Of a DNA stretch of 64,000 nucleotides, positions 50,531 to 60,280 are shown in pieces. Made by a program: the position numbers and the translations under genes. The stretch spans positions 19,583-83,582 of the forward strand of contig NZ_JBEPIJ010000014.1 in assembly GCF_040327995.1 (NCBI RefSeq), in the 5' to 3' direction. The notes beneath the pieces are model-generated. The model was given only the letters and a program-made list of their open reading frames with translations. It searched no databases and was not told the DNA's origin. Numbering within the stretch: position 1 is the stretch's first letter; every line of letters starts with the position of its first letter. The DNA is from Solimonas thermocellulolyticum (GTDB lineage Bacteria > Pseudomonadota > Gammaproteobacteria > Nevskiales > Nevskiaceae).

Positions 50531-51454
50531 TCACGCCGGTACGTGTGCGTCGATGAAGCGCGCCGCCTGCGCGATCGCCGCATCGGCCTCGGGCAGCTTG
50601 CCGCAGAACAACTGCCAGACGTGGAACAGCCGCGGTGCGAGCTGCAACTGCGCGTCGACGCCGGATGCGCGCAGGGCGTCGGCGAGCCGGCGTGCGTCGT
50701 CGCACAGGATCTCGTTGTCGGTCGCCTGGATCAGCGTCGGCGGCAGGCCGTGCAGGTCGGCATGCAGCGGCGAGGCCAGCGGCGTGCGCGGCGATGCGCC
50801 GGCCAGATAGTCCGCAGCGGCGGCGCGGATGAATTCGGTGACGAGCATGTCGTCGCGTTCGCGCGTCTGCGCGGTTTCACCGCTCACGGTCAGGTCGACC
50901 CACGGCGAGAACACCACCAGCGCCGCCGGCAGCGGCAGGCCGGCGTCGCGCGCGGCGAGCGCGCAGGCCATGGTCAGGCCGCCGCCGGCGGAGTCGCCGG
51001 CGATGATGAGGGTTTTCGGATCGACACCCTGTTCGAGCAGCGACCGGTAGGCGGCGAAGGCATCGTCGGTGGCGGCGGGGAAGGGGTGCTCAGGCGCGAG
51101 CCGGTAGTCGATCAGCGCGACCTGCGCCTGCCAGCGGCGCGCGAGCTGGGCCGCGAACTCGCGGTAGATGCGCGGCGAACCCACCTGATAGCCGCCGCCG
51201 TGCAGGTACAGCAGCGTGCGCCGCGGGCTCTGGCGCGTATTGCGCACCCAGTCGCCGGGTACGCCGCGAAAGGTCGCCGGCTCGATGCGCGTGCATGGCG
51301 GCAGCGGCAGGCGCGACCAGCGCGCAGCGCGCTCCAGCGCGGCGCGCCGGACGGCGACCGGGCGCCGCGTATCGAGCGCAGGCGCGATCAGATGACGCGC
51401 GGCCCAGCGGAACAGGTGCGCGCGTAGCGACAGGCGTGGCGGCGGGTGGTTCAT
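50531..51454 (-). CDS. HSL-family (alpha/beta) esterase/lipase
   Basis: A 307-residue esterase of the hormone-sensitive-lipase group: LLYLHGGGYQVG (oxyanion), DYRLAPEHPFPAA, nucleophile GDSAGG, ATDNEILCDD (Asp) and LFHVWQLF (His). The N-terminal ~70 residues form the cap. Cytosolic. Typical of hydrolases acting on short-chain esters. Divergent from the CehA-type gene (70 bp). Confidence 0.92.
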   Translation of the reverse strand: MNHPPPRLSLRAHLFRWAARHLIAPALDTRRPVAVRRAALERAARWSRLPLPPCTRIEPATFRGVPGDWVRNTRQSPRRTLLYLHGGGYQVGSPRIYREFAAQLARRWQAQVALIDYRLAPEHPFPAATDDAFAAYRSLLEQGVDPKTLIIAGDSAGGGLTMACALAARDAGLPLPAALVVFSPWVDLTVSGETAQTRERDDMLVTEFIRAAAADYLAGASPRTPLASPLHADLHGLPPTLIQATDNEILCDDARRLADALRASGVDAQLQLAPRLFHVWQLFCGKLPEADAAIAQAARFIDAHVPA

Positions 51455-51524
51455 CGGCCAAGCATACCCAAGCCGGCGCTGCGGCTGTCATCCGCGCGGC
51501 GGCAGGCTGGCCTACACTGCCCGT

Positions 51525-53150
51525 ATGCGCTGGCTCATCCCCCTGCTGGTTCTCGGTGTGGCCGCCTGTGGCAGCGATTCGACGGCGCCGCTGCCGGACG
51601 GCGTGCCGCTGTGTGCGCCCGACGCCGAGCCGCTGCGCTTGAGCGGCCGCGTCACCGCCGCCGATGCCAAGACCTACCGGCTGCAGCCGTTCGGCGTCGC
51701 GCCCGGCACCGGCCGCATCGAGCTGGCCTACGGCTGGTCGGAGTCGGGCGGCCTGCCCGCCACGCCGCTGACGGCGACGACGCTCGATCTGGGCTTGTGG
51801 GACGCCGACGGTTACCGCACGCCGGCGGGCTTCCGCGGCTGGTCGGGATCGCGCCAGGGTCGCATCGACCTGGATCAGGCGCCGGTGTTCGTCGAGGCGG
51901 CACAGGCCGAGCGCGGCTACGTGCCGGGCGCGATCGAACCGGGCGTCTGGCATGCCGAGCTGGGCATCGCCGCGGTGTCGCCGCAGGGCGCCGACTGGGA
52001 GCTGTGGATCGACTGCAAGGCGGCGTCGGGCGCGGCGCCCGCAAACGATCCGGTCGATCCGCGCCACGTCGCGCGTGACCAGCCCGGCTGGTATCACGGC
52101 GACTTCCACATGCACGCCTACCACTCCAACGCGAACGCGCCGGACTGGGCCGAGTTCATCGAGCAGGCGCGCGCCGCTCGGCTCGACTTCGTGATGGTCA
52201 CCGAGTACGTCACCGGCGAGCACTGGCGCAGGCTCGGCGCGCTGCAGCGCGCGAACCCGGATCTCGTCATCTGGCCCGGGCGCGAGATCATCACCTACTT
52301 CGGCCACGCCAACACCCACGGCGAAACACCGTCGACCATCGAATACCGGCACGGCTTCGAGGACGTACATCTGGGCGAGATCCAGCGCGTGGCGGCAGCC
52401 GACGGCGCACTGTTCCAAGTCAATCACCCGACCAGCTTTCCGGGCCTGCTGTTCGAGAACTTCTGCCGCGGCTGCGCGTTCACGCTCGGTGACGACATCG
52501 ACTGGGATCGGGTCGACACGATCGAGATCCTCAACGGCCCGGTGCTGGCGACAGCGGGCGATCTGGGCATCCCGATCCCCGGCGTGCGCATCGAGAATCC
52601 TTTCATGCGTACCGCGATCCGCCTGTGGGAGGAGAAGCTCGCGCAGGGGCATCGCATCACCGGGGTTTCCGGCTCCGATTCCAAGGGCACGGAGCCCGAC
52701 GACGCCGAGCGCCGCCGCCGCGGTTACGGCTCGTCGGTGACCGCGGTCTATGCCCAGGCGCTGTCGCGGCCGGCGCTGACGGCGGCGATCCGCGCCGGCC
52801 ACGCCTATGTGCGCACGCGCGGCGTCGCCGCCAGCCCGGAACTCGAATTCCGCGCGCGCACGGACGACGGCCAGCACGCGATCTTCGGCGACACCCTGCG
52901 CGTCGGCGAGAACGCCGTTGCGCGTGCCGAGGTCGTCGTGCGCGGCGCGCAGGGGCAGCGCCTGTACTGGTATCGCAACGGCAGCCTGGTGGCGACGAGC
53001 GTGATCGACGCCGACCCGTACACCGAGGTGCGCGACATCGCCCGCCACCTGCGCAGCGAAGGCCGGCTCGGTACCATGTGGCGCATCGAGACCGGCGACG
53101 AGGCCTCGCGGACCACGCTGGGCAACCCCATCTTCCTGGCGTCCCCCTGA
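51525..53150 (+). CDS. CehA/McbA-type PHP-domain lipoprotein
   Basis: A 541-residue exported lipoprotein (lipobox LGVAAC, Cys15). An N-terminal beta-rich domain (about 30-170) is followed by a PHP metallohydrolase domain: YHGDFHMHAYHSN (metal motif), FVMVTEYVTGEH, NPDLVIWPGREII, HANTHGE, FQVNHPTSF and the late GSDSK. McbA and CehA are carbamate hydrolases of this family, but the natural role of most members is unknown. It is the second PHP-type lipoprotein within 10 kb (see 42170). Confidence 0.87.
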   Translation: MRWLIPLLVLGVAACGSDSTAPLPDGVPLCAPDAEPLRLSGRVTAADAKTYRLQPFGVAPGTGRIELAYGWSESGGLPATPLTATTLDLGLWDADGYRTPAGFRGWSGSRQGRIDLDQAPVFVEAAQAERGYVPGAIEPGVWHAELGIAAVSPQGADWELWIDCKAASGAAPANDPVDPRHVARDQPGWYHGDFHMHAYHSNANAPDWAEFIEQARAARLDFVMVTEYVTGEHWRRLGALQRANPDLVIWPGREIITYFGHANTHGETPSTIEYRHGFEDVHLGEIQRVAAADGALFQVNHPTSFPGLLFENFCRGCAFTLGDDIDWDRVDTIEILNGPVLATAGDLGIPIPGVRIENPFMRTAIRLWEEKLAQGHRITGVSGSDSKGTEPDDAERRRRGYGSSVTAVYAQALSRPALTAAIRAGHAYVRTRGVAASPELEFRARTDDGQHAIFGDTLRVGENAVARAEVVVRGAQGQRLYWYRNGSLVATSVIDADPYTEVRDIARHLRSEGRLGTMWRIETGDEASRTTLGNPIFLASP

Positions 53151-53193
53151 AGGCCAGGACGGGCGTTGCCGGTTTCGCTGCGGAGTGCGCGCG

Positions 53194-53892
53194 ATGATCC
53201 GAATCGTGGTGGCGGTGGTGCTCAGTTTGGCGGCGGCGGGCTGTGCCGTCGTGCCACCTGCGCAAACCCCGGTACCGGCGCCGCTGCCGCCGGGTGCGGT
53301 CGACGAGGCGGTGCGCGATGCGTTGATCCAAGGCGCCAGCCTCGCCGTCGGCCAGCTCGGCCGGGTCAACGGCTTCTGGAGCAATGCCGCGGTGCGCGTG
53401 CCGGTGCCGGAGGCGCTGGCGCGGCCGGCCGAGGCGATGCGCAAGCTCGGCATGGGCGCGAAGGTCGATGCGTTCCACCGCGCGCTGAATACCGCCGCGG
53501 AGCAATCGGTGCCCTACGCCGCCGAGCTGTTCATCGGCGCGATCCGCGAGCTGACGCTGGACGATGCGCGCGCGGTCCTCGACGGCGGTGGCGACGCGGC
53601 GACCCGGCTGCTGCGCGAGCGCAGTGCGGCGGCACTGACCGCGCGGCTCTTGCCCTACGTGCAGGCGACGACCACGCGCATCGGCGTGACCCAGCGCTAC
53701 AAGGATCTGCTCGCGGACTACGGTGTGCTGCTGCGCGACTCGGGACTGCGCCACCTCGACCTCGACGCCTACATCACACAGAAGACCATCGACGGCGTGT
53801 TCTTTCTGATGGCGGCCGAGGAGGCCCGCATCCGCCGCGATGCCCGCGCGCGCGGCACCGAACGGATGCGCCAGGTGTTCGGCTCGATCTGA
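53194..53892 (+). CDS. DUF4197-family lipoprotein
   Basis: A 232-residue exported protein. A signal peptide with lipobox (LAAAGC) is followed by a helical DUF4197 domain: VRDALIQGASLAVGQLGRVNGFWSNAAVRVPVPEAL, AEQSVPYAAELFIGAIREL, GDAATRLLRERS, TQRYKDLL, and YITQKTIDGVFFLMAAEEARIRRD. Function unknown. ATG 53194 with CGGAG upstream is preferred over GTG 53185. Confidence 0.88.
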   Translation: MIRIVVAVVLSLAAAGCAVVPPAQTPVPAPLPPGAVDEAVRDALIQGASLAVGQLGRVNGFWSNAAVRVPVPEALARPAEAMRKLGMGAKVDAFHRALNTAAEQSVPYAAELFIGAIRELTLDDARAVLDGGGDAATRLLRERSAAALTARLLPYVQATTTRIGVTQRYKDLLADYGVLLRDSGLRHLDLDAYITQKTIDGVFFLMAAEEARIRRDARARGTERMRQVFGSI

Positions 53893-53941
53893 ATCCGGCG
53901 GTCCCCGGCATAATGCGCGCCCCGTCCCGGTCCTGAGCCCG

Positions 53942-55750
53942 ATGAGCGCCCACAGCCGCGCGCCCGAGTGCCCCGTGCGCTACACCGTGCGCATCGCGCA
54001 GCCGCGCGAGCATCTGTTCGAGGTCGTCTGTTGCGTCGAACGCCCGGATCCGCAGGGGCAGATCTTCCGCCTGCCGTCGTGGCTGCGCGGCAGCTACCTG
54101 GTGCGCGATTTCGCCAAGCACGTCGTCGACGTGTCGGCGATCAGTGGCGGTGCCCCGGTGGCGCTCGAGCGCCTCGACAAGCGCAGCCTGCGCTGCGCGC
54201 CGGTGGCGGGCGCGCTCGAACTGCGCTACCGCGTGTTTGCCTTCGACGCTTCGGTGCGCAAGGCCTGGCTCGATCTGTCGCGCGGCTTCTTCAACGGCAG
54301 TTCGCTGTTCTACTGCCCGGCCGGTTGCGAAAACACCGCGTTCGAGGTCGACCTGTTGCGGCCCGAAGACCCCGCCTGCCGCAACTGGCGCGTGGCGACG
54401 ACGCTCCCCACGGTGCAGGTCGACGCCGACGGCTTCGGCCGCTACCGCGCCGACGACTACGAGGCGCTGATCGACCATCCGGTCGAGTTGGGCGAGTTTC
54501 GCCGGATCGATTTCGAGGTCGACGGCATCCCGCACGCGCTGGTGCTCGCCGGTCGCTGCGATCCCGACCATGCGCGCCTGGCACACGATCTGACGCGCAT
54601 CTGCACGGCGGCGCGCGCGCTGTTCGGCGGCGAACCGCCGCTGGAGCGCTACCTGTTCCTGACCAATGTGGTCGGCAACGGTTACGGCGGACTGGAGCAT
54701 CGCAGCTCCACCGCCTTGATCTGCTCGCGCAAGGATCTGCCACGGGTCGGCGATGAAAAGCCGAGCAAGGACTACCGCGGCTTTCTCGGCCTGTGCAGCC
54801 ACGAGTACTTCCATCTGTGGAACGTCAAGCGCATCCGCGCGCAGCGTCTCGCCGAGTCCGATCTGGGCGCCGAGGCCTACACCCGCGATCTGTGGCACTA
54901 CGAGGGTATCACCTCCTACTACGACGATCTGCTGCTGCTGCGCGCCGGCATCATCGATGCCTCGACCTGGCTCGACCTCGTCGCCGAGAACGCGACCCGC
55001 GTCGAGCGCGCACCCGGCGCGCGCGTGCAGACGCTGGCCGACGCCAGCTTCGAAGCCTGGATCAAGTACTACCAGCCCGACGAGAACACGCCCAACGCGA
55101 CGGTCAGCTACTACGCCAAGGGCGCCCTGGTCGCGCTGTGCCTGGACCTGCTGCTACGCCGCGACGGCGGCAGCAGCCTCGACGCGCTGATGCGCGCGGC
55201 TTGGCAGCGTTGGGGTCGCGACGGCGTGCCGGTGCCCGAGGGCGGACTCGAAGCGCTGGCGCAGGAACTCTCGGCGGCGGACCTCGGGCACTTCTTCGAC
55301 CTAGCGCTGCGTTCGACCGAGCCGCTGCCGCTGGCCGAGCTGCTCGCCGATTTCGGCGTCAAGGCCGAGCGCCGCGCCGCCTACGGAGCCCACGACGGCG
55401 GTGGCCGCGCGAGCGGCAGTGCGGTGCGTGCCTGGGCCGGACTGACCCTGCGCGCCGGCGAAGCGCGCGTGGCCCACGTGCTCAGCGGCAGCCCGGCGGC
55501 ACGCGCCGGTGTACACCCGGGGGACCAGCTCGTCGCCCTGGATGGTCAGCGCGTGAGCGCCGCCCGCTGGCACGAACTGCTGGCCGGCTGCGAGCCCGAT
55601 GTGCCGTATGCCCTGCACGTGTTCCGCGACGAGCTGTTGATCGCGCTGACGCTGACGCCGTCGCCGCCGCCGCTGGACACCTGGACCTTGAGCCTCACCG
55701 ATGCCGATGCCGCGACGCGGGCACGGCGCCTCGCCTGGATCGGCGCATGA
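53942..55750 (+). CDS. M61-family metallopeptidase with PDZ domain
   Basis: A 602-residue predicted glycyl-type aminopeptidase of family M61. The zinc motif HEYFH (His287, Glu288, His291) is followed by WNVKRIR, and a downstream YEGITSYYDDLLL provides the third zinc ligand Glu. A C-terminal PDZ-like domain (about 490-575) has GLTLRAGEARVAHVLSGSPAARAGVHPGDQLVALDG. No signal peptide, so probably cytosolic. The plsY start overlaps its stop. Confidence 0.94.
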   Translation: MSAHSRAPECPVRYTVRIAQPREHLFEVVCCVERPDPQGQIFRLPSWLRGSYLVRDFAKHVVDVSAISGGAPVALERLDKRSLRCAPVAGALELRYRVFAFDASVRKAWLDLSRGFFNGSSLFYCPAGCENTAFEVDLLRPEDPACRNWRVATTLPTVQVDADGFGRYRADDYEALIDHPVELGEFRRIDFEVDGIPHALVLAGRCDPDHARLAHDLTRICTAARALFGGEPPLERYLFLTNVVGNGYGGLEHRSSTALICSRKDLPRVGDEKPSKDYRGFLGLCSHEYFHLWNVKRIRAQRLAESDLGAEAYTRDLWHYEGITSYYDDLLLLRAGIIDASTWLDLVAENATRVERAPGARVQTLADASFEAWIKYYQPDENTPNATVSYYAKGALVALCLDLLLRRDGGSSLDALMRAAWQRWGRDGVPVPEGGLEALAQELSAADLGHFFDLALRSTEPLPLAELLADFGVKAERRAAYGAHDGGGRASGSAVRAWAGLTLRAGEARVAHVLSGSPAARAGVHPGDQLVALDGQRVSAARWHELLAGCEPDVPYALHVFRDELLIALTLTPSPPPLDTWTLSLTDADAATRARRLAWIGA

Positions 55751-56394
55751 TCGACACGCTGCTGCAGACGCTGTTGGCCTACCTCGTCGGTTCCGTCATG
55801 GGCGGACAGATCGTCGGCCGCCTGCGCGGCGGCGTCGATCTGCGCACGCAGGGCAGCGGCAACCTCGGCGCGACCAATGCGCTGCGCACGCAGGGCGCGG
55901 GCTTTGCGCTCGCGGTGCTCGCGATCGACGTGATCAAGGGCGTCGTCGCCTGTGTGCTGATCCCGGCCTTGCCGACGCTGGGCGAGCCGCTGCTGGCGCG
56001 CGCGCAGCAGGCCTACCTGTGCGGGGTCGCCGTGGCCCTGGGACATTGCTACCCGCCGACCGCGGGCTTTCGCGGCGGCAAGGGCGTGGCGACGCTGGCC
56101 GGCGCGTTCGGGGCGCTGATGGGTGCGGCACTGCCGTGGATGCTCGCCGGCTTCGCGCTGGTGGTGATGCTCACCGGCTACGTCAGTCTGGCGACGATGG
56201 TGGCGGCGCTGCTCGCGCTGTTCTACGTCACCTGCCTGAGCGCCCCGGGTCTGTTCTCCGATGCCGGCGCGTTCACGCTGGCGATGGTGGTGCTGATCGT
56301 CTGGACGCATCGCGACAACCTCAAGCGCCTCGCCGCCGGCCGCGAGCACCGCTTCGAGAAGGCCATGGTGCTGCGGCGATGGCGCAATCGCTGA
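55747..56394 (+). CDS. plsY: PlsY glycerol-3-phosphate acyltransferase
   Basis: A 215-residue integral membrane enzyme that transfers acyl groups from acyl-phosphate to glycerol-3-phosphate. Motifs are GSVMGGQIVGR, GSGNLGATNALR, and GHCYPPTAGFRGGKGVATLAG. Several helices. The ATG overlaps the M61 stop (ATGA) and its 3' end overlaps birA by 16 bp. Confidence 0.95.
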   Translation: MIDTLLQTLLAYLVGSVMGGQIVGRLRGGVDLRTQGSGNLGATNALRTQGAGFALAVLAIDVIKGVVACVLIPALPTLGEPLLARAQQAYLCGVAVALGHCYPPTAGFRGGKGVATLAGAFGALMGAALPWMLAGFALVVMLTGYVSLATMVAALLALFYVTCLSAPGLFSDAGAFTLAMVVLIVWTHRDNLKRLAAGREHRFEKAMVLRRWRNR

Positions 56395-57350
56395 GCGAGG
56401 CCGAGTTGCTCGCGCTGGTGGACCGGCTCGCCGACGGCGACTGGCATTCCGGCGAACGGCTCGCCGCCGCTTGCGGCATCAGCCGCGCGGCACTGGCCAA
56501 GCGCATCGAGCGGCTCAAGGACTGGCAGCTCGCGGTCGAGGCGCGCCATGGCCTCGGCTATCGGCTGGCCGCGCCGATCGAGCGCCTCGACGCGGCGCGG
56601 CTGCAGGCGGCGCTGGGCGAGCGCCTGCGCGTGCGCGTCGTCGCCGTCACCGACTCGACCAACGCGCAGTTGCTCGCGGCCGATGCCAACGACGATCCGC
56701 AGGCGCTGTTCGCGGAGTACCAGACCGCCGGCCGCGGACGGCGCGGGCGCGGCTGGGTCACGCCGTTCGCGGCCCAGCTCGCGTTCTCCGTGGCATGGTC
56801 TTTCGATGCGGTCCCGGCGCAGCTCAGCGCCCTGCCGCTGGCGGTCGGCGTGGTGCTCGCGCGCCGTCTGCACGCGCTCGGCGCCGCCGCGGTACGCGTC
56901 AAGTGGCCCAACGACCTGGTGGCCGACGGGCGCAAGCTCGCCGGCATCCTCATCGAACACCGCGGCGAGGGCGGCGGCTGCCGCGTGATCGTCGGCGTCG
57001 GCCTCAATCTCGGACTGCGCCCGGAACACGCCAGCGAGGTGACGCAGCCGTGGATCAACCTCACCGAGCTGCTCGCGGCGCCGGTCGCGCGCAACGCACT
57101 CGCGGCCGATCTGCTCGATGCCCTGACGACCACGCTCGCCGCCTATCCGCGCACCGGCTTCGCCGGGCACGCCGCGCACTGGCCGGCACTGGACGTGAGC
57201 TACGAGCGCCCGGTGCAGGTCCAGCTCGGCGAGCGGCGGATCGACGGTATCGCCCGCGGCGTCGACGACGACGGCGCGCTGCTGGTCGATGCCGCCGGCA
57301 CGCGCCATCGCCTGCATTCCGGCGAAGTCAGCCTGAGACTGGCGCGATGA
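56379..57350 (+). CDS. birA: BirA biotin-protein ligase / biotin operon repressor
   Basis: A 323-residue bifunctional protein. The N-terminal winged helix (about 8-60, LADGDWHSGERLAAACGISRAALAKRIERL) binds DNA; the ligase domain has TDSTNAQL, AEYQTAGRGRRGRGW (biotinyl-AMP loop) and VKWPNDLVADGRKLAGILIEHRG. The presence of the DNA-binding domain implies regulation of biotin genes. It starts inside the 3' end of plsY, and its stop overlaps coaX (ATGA). Confidence 0.95.
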   Translation: MAQSLSEAELLALVDRLADGDWHSGERLAAACGISRAALAKRIERLKDWQLAVEARHGLGYRLAAPIERLDAARLQAALGERLRVRVVAVTDSTNAQLLAADANDDPQALFAEYQTAGRGRRGRGWVTPFAAQLAFSVAWSFDAVPAQLSALPLAVGVVLARRLHALGAAAVRVKWPNDLVADGRKLAGILIEHRGEGGGCRVIVGVGLNLGLRPEHASEVTQPWINLTELLAAPVARNALAADLLDALTTTLAAYPRTGFAGHAAHWPALDVSYERPVQVQLGERRIDGIARGVDDDGALLVDAAGTRHRLHSGEVSLRLAR

Positions 57351-58078
57351 GCGCGCGTCGGCTGCTGCTGGACATCGGCAACTCGCGCCTGAAATGGGCC
57401 TGGCAGGCCGGCGGCGACCTCGGCGAGCGCGGGGCCATCGCGCACGCGGGCGATCCGGCGGCGGCGCTGCCGGGCTGCCCGTTGCTGCCGCCGCATGAGG
57501 TCTGGATCGCCCACGTCACCGGCGCCGAACACGAGGCGCGTCTGGCCGCCGTGGTGCGCGCGCGCTACGGCTGCGATCCGCACTTTGCGCGCAGCCGTGA
57601 TCGATGGCGCGGCCTGCGCAACGGCTACAAAGACCCCGCGCGCCTGGGCGTCGATCGCTGGCTGGTGATGCTCGCCGCCTGGAGCGAGCAGCGCACCGCG
57701 ACCTGCATCGTCGACGCCGGCACCGCACTGACCGTCGACGCCTTCGACGGCGACGGCCGCCATCTGGGCGGCATCATCGCCGCCGGCCTGTCGACCCAGC
57801 AGCGCGCGCTGCTCGACCAGACGCGCTTTGCGACGCGCGCGCGCGGTGCGGCGTATCACGCCGGATTGGGCAGCGACACCGAATCCTGTGTCAGCCAAGG
57901 CGCCATGCTCGCCTGTCTTGGCGCCATCGACCGCGCCGTCGCGGCCGTGGACGCCCCGGCGCGGCAACTCATCACCGGCGGCGACGCCGGCGTGCTGCTG
58001 CCGCACCTGTCCGGCGACTGGGAACACCGCCCCGATCTGGTGCTCGAAGGCCTGCGCGTACTCGCCGAAGACCGCTGA
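57347..58078 (+). CDS. coaX: CoaX type III pantothenate kinase
   Basis: A 243-residue ASKHA-fold kinase for the first step of CoA synthesis. LLLDIGNSRLKWA (phosphate loop), DRWLVMLAAW, CIVDAGTALTVDAF and GGIIAAGLSTQQRAL match the family. Type III enzymes are not feedback-inhibited by CoA. birA-coaX is a standard pair. In Pseudomonas the next gene encodes a SPOR-domain protein; here a TadG-like gene takes its place. Confidence 0.94.
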   Translation: MSARRLLLDIGNSRLKWAWQAGGDLGERGAIAHAGDPAAALPGCPLLPPHEVWIAHVTGAEHEARLAAVVRARYGCDPHFARSRDRWRGLRNGYKDPARLGVDRWLVMLAAWSEQRTATCIVDAGTALTVDAFDGDGRHLGGIIAAGLSTQQRALLDQTRFATRARGAAYHAGLGSDTESCVSQGAMLACLGAIDRAVAAVDAPARQLITGGDAGVLLPHLSGDWEHRPDLVLEGLRVLAEDR

Positions 58079-58198
58079 TCGGCGACGAGCGGTCGGGCGC
58101 CGGCAGTCCGTCGGACGCCGCGCGCCGCTGGGCGGGCGCACGTTACGCCCGGTTGGGCCGCCTGCGAAGCTTCCTGCAGGTTGGAGCAGGCAAAGACC

Positions 58199-60178
58199 AT
58201 GGCGCAGCGCAGACTCGGCAAGGGATTGCACCGGCAACGCGGCGCCGTCGCCGTGTTCGCCGCGATCGCGCTCGTCGCGATGCTCACCGCCACCATGCTG
58301 GCGATCGACGTCGGCCGCATGTACGTCGCCAAGCGCGAACTGCAGAAGCAGGCGGTGCTGGCCGCGCTCGATGCTTCGCGCCTGGTCAGCGGCTGCTCGA
58401 TCGACGCCGATACGCCGGTCAACAACGATCCGGTGGCGCTCAGGGGCGAGGTCGAAACCCTGGTCGACCAGATCCTCGCCGAGGCCGGTGTCAGCGGCAC
58501 CGTCGGCCGGCGCGTCGATGCCGAAGGCACGCCGCGGGGCATCGATGTGGGCGTGATCCAGACCGACGCGCAAGGCCGACGCCATCTCATCAATGCCATG
58601 GACCAGCCGCCCGATGCGGTGCGGGTGACGTTACAGCGGCCGTTTCCGACCCCGATCTTGCCGCTGTTCGCAGCCAACGACGGCCAACTCATGGTCGCCT
58701 CGGCCACCGCGCAGCAGTCGGCGGTAGGGAGCTTCTATCTGGGCAGCGGTTTGTTGCGCATCAATACCTCGCAGTCCGCACTACTGAATTCGCTGCTCAG
58801 TGAACTGCTCGGCGGTACCGTCTCTATTGACGCGGTGACCTACGAAGGCTTACTCGGAGTGGCTGTAAGCCTTGAGCACATCGCGACCGCGTTGGGCCTC
58901 GAAGCCAAGGACTTGTCCGATCCGGTGACGCTTGGCGCGCAGACGCCCCTGCTGTCCGACATGATCGACGGCCTAGCCGGCGCGCTGTCGGGCACCGCGA
59001 GCGGCGCGGTGACCGGCTTGCTCGGCGATCTCGCTGCGATCGCCGCCGGCGGCAACGATCTGCCGGTGCCGCTGGCATCCTTGCTCGGCGCAGTCGACGA
59101 CACCGCGGCGACGGCACCCTTCGTCAATCTGCTCGACCTTTTGATCGCGCTCGGCGCCGCGGCGAACGCGGATGACAGCGGCGCGGTCGCGCCGATTGCC
59201 CTGCCGCTCGCGCTGAGCCTGCCGGGTCTGGCCTCTGTGCACACCTTCGTGCAGATACTGAAGCCGCCACAGTTCAGTGGCATGCAGCGCGCCGGCGTTG
59301 CCGAGGCGCACACGGCACAGATCCGCCTGCTCGTCAGGCTGCAGGTCGATGCGCTGAACTCGATCACCCAAGCACTCAACCTGCTGACGCTGGGGGGCTT
59401 GCTGGGGCAGGTCATCGCGCCGCCGATCAAACTCGGCGTCGACGTCAATGTGGCCGAGGCCAGCGCCTGGCTCGACCGTATCCAGTGTCCACGCTTTGCC
59501 GACCCGTCGCTGAAAGCAGACCTCAGCGCCAGAGCTGCGGTGGCGACAATCAAGCTCGGCACCTTTGACGGTGCGGCGGCAAACGCGCCGTCCATCAGCG
59601 ATGGCGTGTCGCAATTGTTGGGGGTGACGATCAGGATTCTTGGCGGCTTGCTCGCCGAGATCAACGTGAATCTGTTCCTGCAGTCTCCGGTCGAGACGAT
59701 GGCAGGGAGCCAGACGCCGGTCCCACTCCAGACCATCGATGCGTTCACCAAGGCTGATCAGCCTGCAGGGGAGCGTCCCTACTGGATCGCCGACACCGCG
59801 CCCGAAACTGCGCTGAACCCGCAGACAGTTGGCACGACCGGCCTGCTGTCCGGAACGCTGTCAACGTTGTTCAGTTCTCTGCAGATCACGGCGACGGCGC
59901 CCGGCCACGCGAGCGGCAGCAGCATCTGCCTGCTGCGCGTGCTTGGCAACTGCACGCTGTCGATCCCGGTCGACTCCATCCTCGATGTCGTACTCAACCC
60001 GGTCGTCACCCTGCTCGGTACGCTGCTCAACGGCGTCGGCGGCATCGCCGATGCCATCATCGACCCGCTGCTGCAGGCACTCGGCATCCGGATCGGTTCG
60101 GCAACGGTGACGATGAACGCCGTCAGCGTCGATCAGCCGCGTATCATTTCGACCGAAGTGCCTGCTTCGGGCTTCTGA
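58199..60178 (+). CDS. TadG-like pilus/secretion-associated protein
   Basis: A 659-residue protein with an N-terminal TadE/G-like anchor (RQRGAVAVFAAIALVAMLTATMLAIDVGRMYVAK, about 14-46), typical of TadG pseudopilins. A very long, mostly periplasmic region follows that is rich in Leu, Gly, Ala and Ser with several amphipathic helices (for example LLGQVIAPPIKLGVD) and a few Cys. No other tad genes are in the window, so it is an orphan here. ATG 58199 is chosen; TTG 58181 would be an alternative. The role is unclear. Confidence 0.78.
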   Translation: MAQRRLGKGLHRQRGAVAVFAAIALVAMLTATMLAIDVGRMYVAKRELQKQAVLAALDASRLVSGCSIDADTPVNNDPVALRGEVETLVDQILAEAGVSGTVGRRVDAEGTPRGIDVGVIQTDAQGRRHLINAMDQPPDAVRVTLQRPFPTPILPLFAANDGQLMVASATAQQSAVGSFYLGSGLLRINTSQSALLNSLLSELLGGTVSIDAVTYEGLLGVAVSLEHIATALGLEAKDLSDPVTLGAQTPLLSDMIDGLAGALSGTASGAVTGLLGDLAAIAAGGNDLPVPLASLLGAVDDTAATAPFVNLLDLLIALGAAANADDSGAVAPIALPLALSLPGLASVHTFVQILKPPQFSGMQRAGVAEAHTAQIRLLVRLQVDALNSITQALNLLTLGGLLGQVIAPPIKLGVDVNVAEASAWLDRIQCPRFADPSLKADLSARAAVATIKLGTFDGAAANAPSISDGVSQLLGVTIRILGGLLAEINVNLFLQSPVETMAGSQTPVPLQTIDAFTKADQPAGERPYWIADTAPETALNPQTVGTTGLLSGTLSTLFSSLQITATAPGHASGSSICLLRVLGNCTLSIPVDSILDVVLNPVVTLLGTLLNGVGGIADAIIDPLLQALGIRIGSATVTMNAVSVDQPRIISTEVPASGF

Positions 60179-60280
60179 CGGCGCGCCACCGAAGCTGCGA
60201 TCGGCGACGCGGATATCGCCGCAGGTTCTTGTCGCATGCCCGGCAGGTCGCGCTCGCCTACACCCGCGACCGCGCAAGCC

